Below are positions 16,744-26,349 of a stretch of 64,000 bases of DNA, one piece after another. How positions within the stretch are numbered: position 1 is the first letter of the stretch; the number at the start of each line of letters is the position of its first letter. The notes under the pieces are model-generated. The model had not been told where the DNA came from and searched no databases. It saw nothing but the letters and a program-made list of their open reading frames with translations. The DNA is from Chryseobacterium paludis (lineage in GTDB: Bacteria; Bacteroidota; Bacteroidia; Flavobacteriales; Weeksellaceae): NCBI RefSeq assembly GCF_025403485.1, contig NZ_CP099966.1:2728001-2792000 (forward strand), read 5' to 3'. A program made the position numbers and the translations under genes.

Positions 16744-18093
16744 ATGGCAAAACTTAGAACAGCATATTTCTGTCAGAACTGTGGAACACAGTATTCACAA
16801 TGGATGGGACAATGTAAAAACTGTGGAGAATGGAATACTTTAGTGGAAGAGGTTGTAGAAAAACCGGCTAGTAAAAGCCTTCCTTCCTCCCGAACAAAGC
16901 AGCATGTCATTAATATCATTGAAGTTGAGGCTATTGAAGAACCACGAATTAAAACACCTTCCGAAGAACTCAACCGAGTGATGGGTGGCGGAATTGTTTT
17001 AGGTTCTGTTACGTTGATTGGTGGCGAACCTGGAATTGGAAAATCTACCTTACTGCTACAGTTAGCCTTAAAAATGAAAAAGAAGGTATTCTACGTTTCT
17101 GGAGAAGAAAGTGCCTCACAAATTAAGATGAGAGCAGATAGATTATCCGAAGTTCAGAATCCTAACTGTTTTTTGTATACAGAAACTTCATTAGAAAAAA
17201 TTCTTCATGAAGCTAAAAAACTGGAACCGGATTTTGTAATCATTGATTCTATTCAAACTCTGCAATCTCAACTGATTGAAAGCTCACCGGGAACAGTTTC
17301 TCAAATCAGAGAGTGTTCTAACGAAATTATTAAGTACGCCAAGGAAAACAATACACCAGTCTTCTTAGTCGGTCACATTACAAAAGACGGACAAATTGCT
17401 GGTCCAAAAGTTCTGGAGCATATGGTGGATGTGGTTTTAAATTTTGATGGTGACAGAAACCATCTTTTCAGATTATTGAGGGCAAATAAAAACCGTTTTG
17501 GTTCTACGTCAGAAATCGGAATTTATGAAATGATCTCCCAAGGTTTAAAGGAAATCAAAAACCCCTCTGAAATTTTAATCACTAAAAAATTCGAAGAACT
17601 TTCCGGAAACTCTATCGCGGTAACCTTAGAAGGAAACCGACCAATGCTCTTGGAGATCCAGGCATTAGTAAGTACAGCAGTTTATGGAACACCACAAAGA
17701 AGCTCTACCGGTTTTGATGCAAAAAGATTAAACATGCTTCTTGCTGTATTAGAAAAACGGGCTGGTTTTCAGCTGGGTGCCAAAGACGTTTTCCTTAATA
17801 TTACAGGTGGAATAAAAACCGATGATCCGGCTCTCGATCTGGCTGTTGTCGCTTCTATTCTTTCTTCCAATGAAGATATTGCGATCTCTGAACATTTCTG
17901 TTTTGCAGGAGAGATTGGCCTTAGTGGTGAAATCAGACCTGTAGCTCAAGTTGAGCAACGAATCTCAGAAGCTGAGAAGCTAGGATATGAAAAAATATTT
18001 GTTTCAAATCTTAACAAAATTCCGAAAAGAAAATTTGGGATTAAAATTGAAGAGGTAAGCAAAATCGAAGATTTCCATGAGCGAATCTTCTAA
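16744..18093 (+). CDS. radA: DNA repair protein RadA/Sms
   Basis: This 449-residue ATPase takes part in recombinational branch migration. I chose the start at MAKLRTAYFCQNCG because that is the standard N-terminus; nine codons upstream remain open. A zinc finger uses Cys10, Cys13, Cys24 and Cys27. The Walker A motif GGEPGIGKST is at residues 93-102. The RadA-specific KNRFG motif follows, and the C-terminal Lon-protease-like domain includes GGIKTDDPALDLAVVASILSS and GEIGLSGEIRPV. The AraC-type gene starts 14 bases after its stop, so the two may be co-transcribed. Confidence 0.97.
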   Translation: MAKLRTAYFCQNCGTQYSQWMGQCKNCGEWNTLVEEVVEKPASKSLPSSRTKQHVINIIEVEAIEEPRIKTPSEELNRVMGGGIVLGSVTLIGGEPGIGKSTLLLQLALKMKKKVFYVSGEESASQIKMRADRLSEVQNPNCFLYTETSLEKILHEAKKLEPDFVIIDSIQTLQSQLIESSPGTVSQIRECSNEIIKYAKENNTPVFLVGHITKDGQIAGPKVLEHMVDVVLNFDGDRNHLFRLLRANKNRFGSTSEIGIYEMISQGLKEIKNPSEILITKKFEELSGNSIAVTLEGNRPMLLEIQALVSTAVYGTPQRSSTGFDAKRLNMLLAVLEKRAGFQLGAKDVFLNITGGIKTDDPALDLAVVASILSSNEDIAISEHFCFAGEIGLSGEIRPVAQVEQRISEAEKLGYEKIFVSNLNKIPKRKFGIKIEEVSKIEDFHERIF

Positions 18094-18107
18094 TAAAAAA
18101 TAATATA

Positions 18108-19217
18108 ATGTCACTAGAAAACATCCAGAGATTCGTTCTTGTATTGCTTTATGGCGGCTTAATTTTGTTTTCATTCACCGTATTGATCAATCCAATGCGG
18201 GTCAACAAAAAAGCAAACTTATTTTTTGGATTATTTCTCTTTTTATGGTCAAGCTACTGGATCCTGAATGTATTGCAATTTTGCGACATTCCCTCGGATC
18301 CTTTATTTGAACTTGGAGTATATGCTATACAAATATTCACGCCCATCTTTTTGTTTTTCAGTGTTATATTTTTCATTAATCCGAATTACAGGTTTCAAAA
18401 AAGAGATGCTGTCTGTATCATTATCCCTTTTATTTATTGGATATTGCTCGTAAACTCTGGGGATAATAAAACGATTCATGCTATTGTAATGCTCATAGCC
18501 GTCTCCCACAATCTTCCTTATATCACTCTTATTTATTTTAAAATAAGAAAACATCAAAAACGAATAGAAACCATCTCTTCCAATACCGAAAATATCGACC
18601 TCCAATGGCTCATTAAACTCAGCTTCCTTCTTTTCATAACAATAATTATAACTGTCGGTTATGAGCTATTCAATACTTTTATTTATAAGATGCACCAACA
18701 TCTGGTAATGGATCTTTTATTTTTGTTTATTGTATACAGCACCTTATATTATGTACTCCGTCAAAAGGAAATCTACCCAGTAGATAAAAAGCAACGGGAA
18801 GAACTTTTATCCATCGAACTGGAAAGTGATTCGGAGCAAATTGAAAAGAAAAAATTAATTTCTGATCAGGAGTTTGAGATTTTAAAGCAAAAACTGATCT
18901 CTTTAATGGAAGCTGAAAAACCTTATCTGGATGGTGATCTTAATTTATTGAAACTCTCTGATTTAATTCAAATCAATGCACATCAGCTATCTTATCTTCT
19001 GAATACGGGTTTTAATGAAAATTTCTTTCATTTTGTAAATAAGTACCGTGTACAATATGCTAAGGAACTTCTTTTAGACGATTCTCAAAAAAAACTTTCT
19101 ATGGTAGGAATTGCTTTTGAATCCGGTTTCAATTCTAAAACAGCTTTTAATACCATTTTCAAAAAAATGACGGAAATGACTCCTTCTGAATTCAAAAAAA
19201 ATCATTCTGATCTATAA
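18108..19217 (+). CDS. Membrane-anchored AraC-family transcriptional regulator
   Basis: This is a 369-residue two-part protein. The first about 215 residues contain six or seven hydrophobic helices, beginning RFVLVLLYGGLILFSFTVLI. A charged linker follows (KKQREELLSIELESDSEQIEKKK). The C-terminal about 100 residues are an AraC-type double helix-turn-helix: LNLLKLSDLIQINAHQLSYLLN, then MVGIAFESGFNSKTAFNTIFKK and MTPSEFKK. This layout, a 7TM-like sensor with a cytoplasmic AraC domain, is common in Flavobacteriia. The signal sensed and the targets are unknown. It follows radA closely. Confidence 0.88.
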   Translation: MSLENIQRFVLVLLYGGLILFSFTVLINPMRVNKKANLFFGLFLFLWSSYWILNVLQFCDIPSDPLFELGVYAIQIFTPIFLFFSVIFFINPNYRFQKRDAVCIIIPFIYWILLVNSGDNKTIHAIVMLIAVSHNLPYITLIYFKIRKHQKRIETISSNTENIDLQWLIKLSFLLFITIIITVGYELFNTFIYKMHQHLVMDLLFLFIVYSTLYYVLRQKEIYPVDKKQREELLSIELESDSEQIEKKKLISDQEFEILKQKLISLMEAEKPYLDGDLNLLKLSDLIQINAHQLSYLLNTGFNENFFHFVNKYRVQYAKELLLDDSQKKLSMVGIAFESGFNSKTAFNTIFKKMTEMTPSEFKKNHSDL

Positions 19218-19363
19218 AAATACTCCCTTTAATTCCGAGACCAAAGAACTTACGACTTTACACAACAACCAGCAAACAAGCTTAAAAATCCACATAAAAA
19301 CAGAGGATTCATTGTGAAAACTTTCATTAAAATATAAAATTCACCAAGTATTGATATTTTGTA

Positions 19364-19371
19364 TATATTTG
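19364..19371 (+). promoter_or_regulatory. -7 promoter element (TATATTTG) of the metalloprotease gene
   Basis: A perfect TAnnTTTG element lies 26 bases before the start codon. No TTG at the optimal distance is present, so only the -7 half is supported. Confidence 0.45.
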
Positions 19372-19396
19372 TATTACACCACTTAACCAAATTAAA

Positions 19397-20938
19397 ATGA
19401 AAACAAAATTCACTATTCTAGTCATGTTTTGTGCTGCCTTATTGTTTGCACAAAACAAGGTTTTCCAAAATCCCATTAACGAAAGTACCTTAAAAAACAA
19501 TCAGAAAGTAAGCAGGGAATTATCATCCACTTATTTACTGACGAAGTACTATTCGCAATCTCCTTTCAATTTAAAATCTGATCTCCAGATCACTCTTCCT
19601 ACCGGTAACGAAATTACTGCAAAATTTAGCCGTACCTTCAACTACAGTAACAAGAGTGAATCTTATGTTTATGCTATTGAAAACGATCCTAAAGCAGAGC
19701 TTGTTCTTTCAAAGTATGATAACATTGTAACAGGAATGTATGCTTCCGGCACCGGTGAAAAAATTATGTTCCATCAGACGGATGCCTCTGTTTTTGCACT
19801 CTCTTTAGTAAGTGATTCTAAAATCATCAATCAGGATACTATAGATGATTATATTTTAGACAAAACAGAAAACTTTAACAAAGCCAATTCCAATGTCTGT
19901 TCATCTTCAACACCGGTTTGCCCGGCAACAAGAATAGATGTCATGATCGTTTTTACAACAGCAGCAAAAAATGCATGGGGAGGACTTTCCCAAAGTAATT
20001 CTTTTGTTGCAACAGCAATTACGAATTTCAATACAGCATTAACAAATTCAGGAGTTTCCAATGTAACAATCAATCTTGTTTACTCAGGGGAAATTGCCTA
20101 TACCGAATCCGGAAGTCTAAATACCGACCTACCTCGACTTAGAAACAACAATGATGGTTTCATGGATAATGTACACACCCTAAGAACAACATATGGAGCC
20201 GACTTATGTGCATTAGTCACTTCTACACCAACCAATACCTGTGGTTTAGGATACGTAAATACCAGCTCAACCAACTACTCCAGTTCTTCAGGATTCTGTG
20301 TAAGCCTATATAATTGTGCTGTTTCCAATTATTCCCTTGCTCATGAACTTGGCCACAATATGGGTCTGAGACATGACTGGTATGTAGATACCAGCACCAC
20401 CCCATGTGATCATCATCATGGCTATACCAATAAAAAAGCTATTGATCTGGGAACCTCCAGTACTTCTTCCCAGAGATGGAGAACAATTATGGCTTACAAT
20501 GATGAATGTTCATCAAAAGGATTTAACTGTACCAGAATCAACCGTTGGGCTAATCCAAGTGTAAATTACAATAGTGATCCTACCGGAGTGGCTATAGGAA
20601 GTACTAAACCAGCTAATGAAGCCTATGGATTTACAAGATTTGCTTGTGTTGTTTCCAACTTCATGCCTGAAACTCAATCTTTCTTAGCCATAAAAGAGGA
20701 AACTAAGGAGAAACAGAATTTTTCATTATACCCGAATCCAGCTAAAGATGTCATTACTATTTCTGGAGAAGATAAAGGTAAATATTCATTCAGAATATAC
20801 AATTCTTCCGGGCAGCATATCACAACTACGAATGAAAAAACAATCCATTTGAAAGGACTGACATCGGGAGAATATTTTTTAAATATCTATAATGATAAAA
20901 ACGTCATGATAGAAAGTAAAAAGTTTATTGTTAGATAA
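19397..20938 (+). CDS. Secreted metzincin zinc protease with T9SS sorting domain
   Basis: This is a 513-residue exported protease. The signal peptide ends at LLFAQ (about residue 19). A pro-region follows to roughly residue 170, with a cysteine in SNVCSSSTPVCPATRIDVMIVFTT. The reprolysin-like catalytic motif HELGHNMGLRHD begins at residue 316 (zinc ligands His316, His320, His326), and the Met-turn is probably RTIMAYND. The last about 75 residues (NFSLYPNPAKDVITIS to KKFIVR) are a type A C-terminal sorting domain for the type IX secretion system. It should act outside the cell on proteins. It is monocistronic, with its own terminator. Confidence 0.93.
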   Translation: MKTKFTILVMFCAALLFAQNKVFQNPINESTLKNNQKVSRELSSTYLLTKYYSQSPFNLKSDLQITLPTGNEITAKFSRTFNYSNKSESYVYAIENDPKAELVLSKYDNIVTGMYASGTGEKIMFHQTDASVFALSLVSDSKIINQDTIDDYILDKTENFNKANSNVCSSSTPVCPATRIDVMIVFTTAAKNAWGGLSQSNSFVATAITNFNTALTNSGVSNVTINLVYSGEIAYTESGSLNTDLPRLRNNNDGFMDNVHTLRTTYGADLCALVTSTPTNTCGLGYVNTSSTNYSSSSGFCVSLYNCAVSNYSLAHELGHNMGLRHDWYVDTSTTPCDHHHGYTNKKAIDLGTSSTSSQRWRTIMAYNDECSSKGFNCTRINRWANPSVNYNSDPTGVAIGSTKPANEAYGFTRFACVVSNFMPETQSFLAIKEETKEKQNFSLYPNPAKDVITISGEDKGKYSFRIYNSSGQHITTTNEKTIHLKGLTSGEYFLNIYNDKNVMIESKKFIVR

Positions 20939-20964
20939 TTTCTCTGAAGAAATAACAAATAAGA

Positions 20965-20997
20965 CCTTCAAATATCTTACATTTATTTGAGGGTTTT
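20965..20997 (+). terminator. Terminator of the metalloprotease gene
   Basis: A 9-bp stem with one G-U pair (CCTTCAAAT with ATTTGAGGG) is followed by TTTTATTTTTT. Confidence 0.72.
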
Positions 20998-21018
20998 ATT
21001 TTTTGGCCTTAATACGAT

Positions 21019-21612
21019 ATGAATTATTTAGCTCATTCCTTTCTTTCTTTTACAGATCAACAAATTGTAGGACAGTTTCTGGAAGACTTTATCCGAAATA
21101 AGGATAGATATTCTTTTCCAAAAGACATCCAGGATGGTATCACCCTTCACCGGGCAATTGATACTTTTACAGATTCACACCCTGCTATTCATGAAGCGAA
21201 AAAAGTATTCAGTCCATTGGTGAGATTATATGCTGGAGCATTTGTGGATGTCTCAATGGATTATTTTCTGGCAAATGACCTTACACAACATTCATTACAA
21301 GAATGGAAAGAACATTCTTCAAGAGTCTATCGGGTTTTAAATGAAAATCAAAAGTGGCTTCCCGAGAATTTCAAAAGGATGCTGGTAAAAATGGAAGCCG
21401 ATGACTGGCTGTATAACTACCGTGAAGATTGGGGAATAAAATTCAGTATACAAAATGTTTTAAACAAAGCGAAATACCTGGATAAAGACATCCCGGTTTT
21501 CAAAGCTTTTCTGGAGAATAAAAGCATACTACAGAATTGTTATGATCACTTTTTCCCAGACCTTCTTGCCCATACCAAAGGCATTAATACAGTCTTACAA
21601 TTAGAAAATTAA
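21019..21612 (+). CDS. Acyl-carrier-protein phosphodiesterase-like protein (DUF479/AcpH family)
   Basis: This 197-residue protein starts MNYLAHSFLSF, the family hallmark. The metal-binding HD-like segments DGITLHRAIDTFTDSHP and FVDVSMDYFLAND follow. The E. coli relative (AcpH) removes the 4'-phosphopantetheine arm from acyl carrier protein. Flavobacterial members are usually annotated by homology only, so the substrate is inferred. Length and conserved His/Asp residues look intact. It has its own terminator and no obvious operon partner. Confidence 0.88.
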   Translation: MNYLAHSFLSFTDQQIVGQFLEDFIRNKDRYSFPKDIQDGITLHRAIDTFTDSHPAIHEAKKVFSPLVRLYAGAFVDVSMDYFLANDLTQHSLQEWKEHSSRVYRVLNENQKWLPENFKRMLVKMEADDWLYNYREDWGIKFSIQNVLNKAKYLDKDIPVFKAFLENKSILQNCYDHFFPDLLAHTKGINTVLQLEN

Positions 21613-21614
21613 AT

Positions 21615-21646
21615 AAAAAAGTACCTACAGGTGTAAGTACTTTTTT
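21615..21646 (+). terminator. Terminator after the ACP phosphodiesterase-like gene
   Basis: A 10-bp stem (AAAAAAGTAC with GTACTTTTTT) has a 12-base loop and a trailing T-run. Confidence 0.72.
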
Positions 21647-21860
21647 TCATTTGTGTTTTTAGAATATCCGTCTTATTTTTTGGGATGAAATAAAACCTTC
21701 ATCTTAAGGATTAATTACCAAGTAATTTCTCATCATTTGTGTTTGTTAATTTACAAATCACTTTAGTAAAAATTTAACATCATATCATTTTCAAAAAATA
21801 AGCCATAAAGTATATTTATAAATATTCTAATGAAATTCTAATTTTTTTTAACGTGTTATC

Positions 21861-22253
21861 CTATAATTGAATAACATAAAAATACGTAAGATTTGTAATA
21901 ACAAAAGCACCTACCGAAGTAAGCGCTCCATATATTGAATTTGTGTTATTAGAATTTGTGCCTGTTTGGTAAATGGGAACTTTTACCGTAAATTTTATAT
22001 AATATAGTTTTCATGGTTATTTTAAACTATTTATCAGAAAGTCATTCACTTCTGTAACGATCAAATCAGCATCTGCTACTCTAGTATTAATCCTTGCAAG
22101 CGCAATAGGTTGGTACTGCTAATAAGCATCTCAGCACCATCAATATTAAAAATACACCTTGTAGGGGCTTCTCCTATTGATCCTAACTTACGCTTGCATC
22201 TTGGGGGCTAAAGCTAAAAACAGAAAAAAAAGATCGATTTTTTTACTTTTCAT
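21861..22253 (-). pseudogene. Decayed small exported protein gene(s)
   Basis: Reading leftward, an ATG at 22253 opens a signal-peptide-like sequence (MKSKKIDLFFLFLALAPKMQ) that stops after 21 codons. The +1 frame then carries RKLGSIGEAPTRCIFNIDGAE and continues to LLRLQG. A further shift gives INTRVADADLIVTEVNDFLI, ending at 22017. A last open stretch, VKVPIYQTGTNSNNT then SIYGALTSVGAFVITNLTYF, ends at 21861. The composition is coding-like and less AT-rich than the flanks, but no single frame is intact. I read it as one or two small genes broken by indels. No family was recognised. The pieces could also be chance frames. Confidence 0.42.
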
Positions 22254-22650
22254 AACAAACTTATTTATTTTAAATATTCTCCTTTTTAGTATTAAAAGTA
22301 ATCTTACTTTTTACTAATATACCAGCCATTATAAATATTGATAATTTTACATAAAAAATAACATTTTAATTAAAATTAACATAAATATGTTAAATCAAAT
22401 GTAATACTATTTATTTAAATATCAAAATAATAATATAAATATTAATAATTGTTAATAGTTAACATAGTCACCAATACGTGAATTTTAAATATTTACAAAC
22501 ACCTGTATTATAAACAAATAAATTCACAATAAAATGTTAACGTATAATATTAATTAATAATTATAAAACTAATGAAATATTTTTTATCACACAATAGTGT
22601 ATTAATGTTTCGTTTTAAATTCTCTTAAAATTTGTGGAAAAAATGCATAA
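22254..22650. other. Very AT-rich non-coding stretch
   Basis: About 400 bases of almost pure A/T with many short inverted repeats of TTAATATT type. No gene, RNA or regulatory site can be supported. Confidence 0.5.
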
Positions 22651-22651
22651 A

Positions 22652-22682
22652 AAAGACACTTATCTATAAAATAAGTGTCTTT
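22652..22682 (-). terminator. Terminator of the DUF6702 gene
   Basis: An 11-bp perfect stem (AAAGACACTTA with TAAGTGTCTTT) has a 9-base loop and is followed leftward by a U-rich run. Confidence 0.75.
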
Positions 22683-22720
22683 AAAGGATTCTTAAATGAT
22701 GTAGCTTTTATCCTGAATTT

Positions 22721-23221
22721 CTAAAATTGCTGATATACATACCTATTTGGATAGCTTAATTTTTCACTTTTGCGCTGACCATTAATGATCATATGGACGA
22801 TATTGATTTGATCATCAAACAAATTATAAAGAAAACTAACTGCAGATTCTAATTTTTTAGGAGCATTTACAGATTCAGATTCCAGAAAAACATTTACAGA
22901 TTCACTGTCTTCTTCATATCCAATATAATTGACCTTTAAAAAACGACTGTCAGCTTTTAATTTAAAGTATTCAGCGCTATAATTCTTAAGAGCCTCATTA
23001 AGCTGAGCTTTGTATTTTTCATCGTTAAAATGGAAAGGTTTTCCATACTTTTTTGTCAACCCATTTTCCAGATCATCAAGAAAAAAGCGTCCGGTAATTT
23101 CAAAAGTCTTTGACTTTGAATTATAATTAATTTCTACCGAACCCACATGATAAGGGTGCTTAATCCTGGCAAAAGAAAACAAAAAAATAACAGGAAGTAA
23201 AAACAGCCACAAACTCTTCAT
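22721..23221 (-). CDS. DUF6702-family exported protein
   Basis: This is a 166-residue protein counted from MKSLWLFLLPVIFLFSF; twelve extra upstream codons were excluded because this signal peptide makes a better start. After the signal comes IKHPYHVGSVEINYNSKSKTFEITGRFFLDDLE, the pattern of the DUF6702 family. Members occur next to HupE-like and M1 peptidase genes in many Bacteroidota, and the same neighbours lie to the right here, divergently. The function is unknown. It is probably periplasmic, with no catalytic motif. Confidence 0.82.
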   Translation of the reverse strand: MKSLWLFLLPVIFLFSFARIKHPYHVGSVEINYNSKSKTFEITGRFFLDDLENGLTKKYGKPFHFNDEKYKAQLNEALKNYSAEYFKLKADSRFLKVNYIGYEEDSESVNVFLESESVNAPKKLESAVSFLYNLFDDQINIVHMIINGQRKSEKLSYPNRYVYQQF

Positions 23222-23289
23222 AAAGTACAAGATTAAATTTGTTCCGAAATTAATCATTATTTTCGTAAGCTTTATATCATCACAATATC

Positions 23290-23868
23290 ATGCAAGACTT
23301 TTTATTCTATTTAAAGCTGGGTTGGGAACATATTATTTCTCTGGATGCACTGGATCATCAACTTTTCGTTTTGGCCTTAATTGCCGTCTATTCGTACAAA
23401 GATTTGAAAAAAATTCTGATTCTTGTCACTGCTTTTACGGTTGGACATTCTATAACTTTGGCGTTAAGTATTTTAGACATTGTGAGAGTTCCGTCAAATT
23501 GGGTTGAATTTTTAATCCCTTTAACGATCGTACTTACTGCATTGGGGAATATTCTAATGAAAAACAAAAAGCAGACCCTGGACAGAACCAATTACTATAT
23601 GGCCTCAATTTTTGGATTGATTCATGGAATGGGATTTGCCAATACAGCAAGGGTAATGATTGCAAAAAGTCAAAGTATAGCAGTCCCGCTTTTGGGTTTT
23701 AACATTGGGCTGGAAGTTGGCCAGATCGTTATTGTTCTTGCCATATTGATCCTGCTTTTTATAGCATTAAATATCTTCAAGGTCAACAAGAAAGACTGGA
23801 TACTATTTGTGTCTTCCGGCGTTTTTGCTTTGGCACTGAAAATGACTTTAGAAAGAATTCCATTTTAA
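23290..23868 (+). CDS. HupE/UreJ-family membrane protein
   Basis: This is a 192-residue polytopic protein with five or six hydrophobic segments. The motif GWEHIISLDALDHQLFVLAL near the N-terminus, then TAFTVGHSITLALS and FGLIHGMGFAN, match the HupE/UreJ family, whose studied members are linked to nickel or other metal handling. No hydrogenase or urease gene is nearby, so the metal link is uncertain. It is divergent from DUF6702 and 67 bases ahead of the M1 peptidase. The three genes probably form a functional group. Confidence 0.85.
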   Translation: MQDFLFYLKLGWEHIISLDALDHQLFVLALIAVYSYKDLKKILILVTAFTVGHSITLALSILDIVRVPSNWVEFLIPLTIVLTALGNILMKNKKQTLDRTNYYMASIFGLIHGMGFANTARVMIAKSQSIAVPLLGFNIGLEVGQIVIVLAILILLFIALNIFKVNKKDWILFVSSGVFALALKMTLERIPF

Positions 23869-23878
23869 GGAGTAACGA

Positions 23879-23912
23879 TTGATATTTTTTCAACGACTTA
23901 TTGTTATATTTG
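23879..23912 (+). promoter_or_regulatory. Promoter of the M1 peptidase gene
   Basis: TTG at 23879-23881, a 23-base spacer and a perfect TATATTTG at 23905-23912, 24 bases ahead of the ATG. The spacer is at the long end for Bacteroidota promoters. Confidence 0.55.
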
Positions 23913-23935
23913 AAAATTATTAAATCATTTCGCTT

Positions 23936-26311
23936 ATGAAACTAAAAGTAACTGTACTTTCTGTATTCACATTTGTAGGCTTAACCGCTCAAAACATTCA
24001 AAATAATCCAGGGAGCAATCACGGAAATAAATTTGAACAATTGGGAACTATTTTACCTACTCCCAATATATATAGAACAGCATCGGGATCACCAGGAAAC
24101 GGTTACTGGCAGAACAGAGCAGATTATAATATTTCAGCATACCTTGATGAAGATAAAAGGAATCTAAAAGGATCTGAGACCATTACCTATTACAATAACT
24201 CTCCGGATGATCTGGATTACATCTGGCTGCAACTGGATGAGAATGAAGCTTCATCTATAAATAAAGCAAATTATCCTACTTCAACCACACTTCCAAAAAT
24301 ATCAAATGATCAACAGCTGAAAGCTTCCGTTTTACCGGAAAAAGACAATGGATACGGAGTGCATCTTGAAAAAGTAACCGATGAATCAGGAACTCCTTTA
24401 CGCTACACGGTCAATAAAACAATGATGCGTATTGATCTACCTAAGGTTCTAAAAAAAGGTGAGAAATTAGTTTTTAAAGTAGACTGGAATTATAACATTA
24501 CCAACAGAATTAAAATGGGTGGCCGTGGTGGTTATGAAAATTTTCCTGAAGATGGGAATGACCTTTATACAATCACGCAATGGTATCCGAGAATGTGCGT
24601 TTACAGCGATTTCCACGGATGGCAAAATCATCAGTTTACAGGAAGAGGAGAATTCGCTTTAGCTTTTGGAAATTTTAAAGTTTCAATGAATGTTCCTTCT
24701 GACCATGTTGTAGGTGGAACAGGAGAATGTAAAAACTATGAACAGGTTTTATCTTCTGATCAGCTTTCAAGATATAAAAAAGCTCAGAGTTCTGCAGAAC
24801 CTGTAGAAATCGTAACTCTTGAGGAAGCTAAAAAAGCCGAAAAAAATAAATCAAAACAAAGAAAAACCTGGGTATTCGAAGCTAATAATGTCAGAGATTT
24901 CGCCTGGACCTCATCCAGAAAATTCATCTGGGACGGAATGGGTGTTACCATCCCGGAAAATAATAACAAAGTAATGGCTATGAGCTTCTATGGAAAAGAA
25001 GCTTATGGATTGTATAGAAAATTCTCTACTAGGGCTGTTGCTCACACCATTAAAACCTATTCAGAATTCACTATCCCATACCCTTACCCGGTTGCTCAAT
25101 CTGTAGAAGCTGCCAACGGAATGGAATACCCTATGATCTGTTTCAACTTTGGAAGAACTGAAAAAGATGGAACTTATTCTGAGGGAACAAAAAACGGAAT
25201 GATCGGAGTAGTCATTCATGAGGTCGGACACAACTTCTTTCCGATGATCATCAACTCGGATGAAAGACAATGGACCTGGATGGACGAAGGATTGAATACA
25301 TTTACAGAATACCTTACAGAAGAAAAATGGGATAATAAATTCCCTTCAAAACGCGGACCGGCATGGACGATCGTAGATTATATGAAACTTCCAAAAGATC
25401 AATTGGAACCGATCATGAGTAATTCTGAAAACATTGTTCAATTCGGACCCAATGCCTATTCAAAACCTGCAACCGGGTTGAATATCCTTCGTGAAACGAT
25501 CATGGGCAGAGAACTTTTTGATAAAGCTTATAAAACATATGCTAAAAGATGGGCTTTCAAACACCCTGAACCTGCTGACTTTTTCAGAACTATGGAAGAT
25601 GCAAGTGGTGAAGATTTAGACTGGTTCTGGAGAGGGTGGTTCTATGGAATTGATCCTGTAGATATTGCTATTGATAAAGTTACCATTGCTACCCCTGACC
25701 TGGATGCTGTCCCAACAGGTAAAGAAATAAAGTATAAGGTCGACAAAGCGCTGGTGAATGATTTTGAAGACCTTTCAAAAATCAGAAACAAAGAGGATAA
25801 GAATATTACATTTTATGTAGATAAAGATAAAGAAGCTCAGGATTTCTATTATCGTTATGACAGAGGTCAGGAAAAAGTAGACAATGATAAAGAACATTCT
25901 CTTACTCAGGATAATACCACCACTCTAGATAACAAAGACAAAGAAAAGTTCAAAAACATTCAGGCTTATCAAATTGACTTTGTAAATAAAGGTGGATTGG
26001 TAATGCCTATAATTCTTGAGTTTACTTTTGAAGATGGTACGAAACTTTACGATAAATCTTCTGCACAGATCTGGAGGCTGAATGAACAAAAAGCTTCCAA
26101 AACCTACTACTTTGAAAAGAAATTAAAATCTATCCAACTGGATCCAATGAGAGAAACAGCTGATATTGATACTTCAAATAATTTCTGGAGCAACGATGGA
26201 ACCAATTCACAGACTTCAAAATTCCAGGTGTTTAAACAGAAACATGAAGGCGGAGTAAGAGGTGGAGCCAGCGGAAAAGTAAATCCAATGCAGGCCGCAG
26301 GAAAAAAATAA
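23936..26311 (+). CDS. M1-family zinc metallopeptidase (aminopeptidase N-like)
   Basis: This is a 791-residue exported peptidase. The signal peptide ends at VGLTAQ. The N-terminal beta domain carries the M1-like YWQNRADYNISAYLDEDKRNL. The catalytic site is HEVGH at 428-432, with the third zinc ligand Glu451 in WTWMDEGLNTF, a correct HExxH-x18-E spacing. An aromatic-rich C-terminal part ends MQAAGKK. There is no GAMEN box in classical form; AANGMEYPMICF takes its place, as in many bacterial homologues. It probably degrades peptides in the periplasm or at the surface. It follows the HupE-like gene. Confidence 0.94.
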   Translation: MKLKVTVLSVFTFVGLTAQNIQNNPGSNHGNKFEQLGTILPTPNIYRTASGSPGNGYWQNRADYNISAYLDEDKRNLKGSETITYYNNSPDDLDYIWLQLDENEASSINKANYPTSTTLPKISNDQQLKASVLPEKDNGYGVHLEKVTDESGTPLRYTVNKTMMRIDLPKVLKKGEKLVFKVDWNYNITNRIKMGGRGGYENFPEDGNDLYTITQWYPRMCVYSDFHGWQNHQFTGRGEFALAFGNFKVSMNVPSDHVVGGTGECKNYEQVLSSDQLSRYKKAQSSAEPVEIVTLEEAKKAEKNKSKQRKTWVFEANNVRDFAWTSSRKFIWDGMGVTIPENNNKVMAMSFYGKEAYGLYRKFSTRAVAHTIKTYSEFTIPYPYPVAQSVEAANGMEYPMICFNFGRTEKDGTYSEGTKNGMIGVVIHEVGHNFFPMIINSDERQWTWMDEGLNTFTEYLTEEKWDNKFPSKRGPAWTIVDYMKLPKDQLEPIMSNSENIVQFGPNAYSKPATGLNILRETIMGRELFDKAYKTYAKRWAFKHPEPADFFRTMEDASGEDLDWFWRGWFYGIDPVDIAIDKVTIATPDLDAVPTGKEIKYKVDKALVNDFEDLSKIRNKEDKNITFYVDKDKEAQDFYYRYDRGQEKVDNDKEHSLTQDNTTTLDNKDKEKFKNIQAYQIDFVNKGGLVMPIILEFTFEDGTKLYDKSSAQIWRLNEQKASKTYYFEKKLKSIQLDPMRETADIDTSNNFWSNDGTNSQTSKFQVFKQKHEGGVRGGASGKVNPMQAAGKK

Positions 26312-26321
26312 ATCAACAATT

Positions 26322-26349
26322 AAAAACCGTCCATAAGGCGGTTTTTTTA
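26322..26349. terminator. Shared terminator of the M1 peptidase and LytTR genes
   Basis: The stem AAAAACCG with CGGTTTTT is followed by T residues rightward and A residues leftward. It lies between two convergent stops. Confidence 0.75.
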
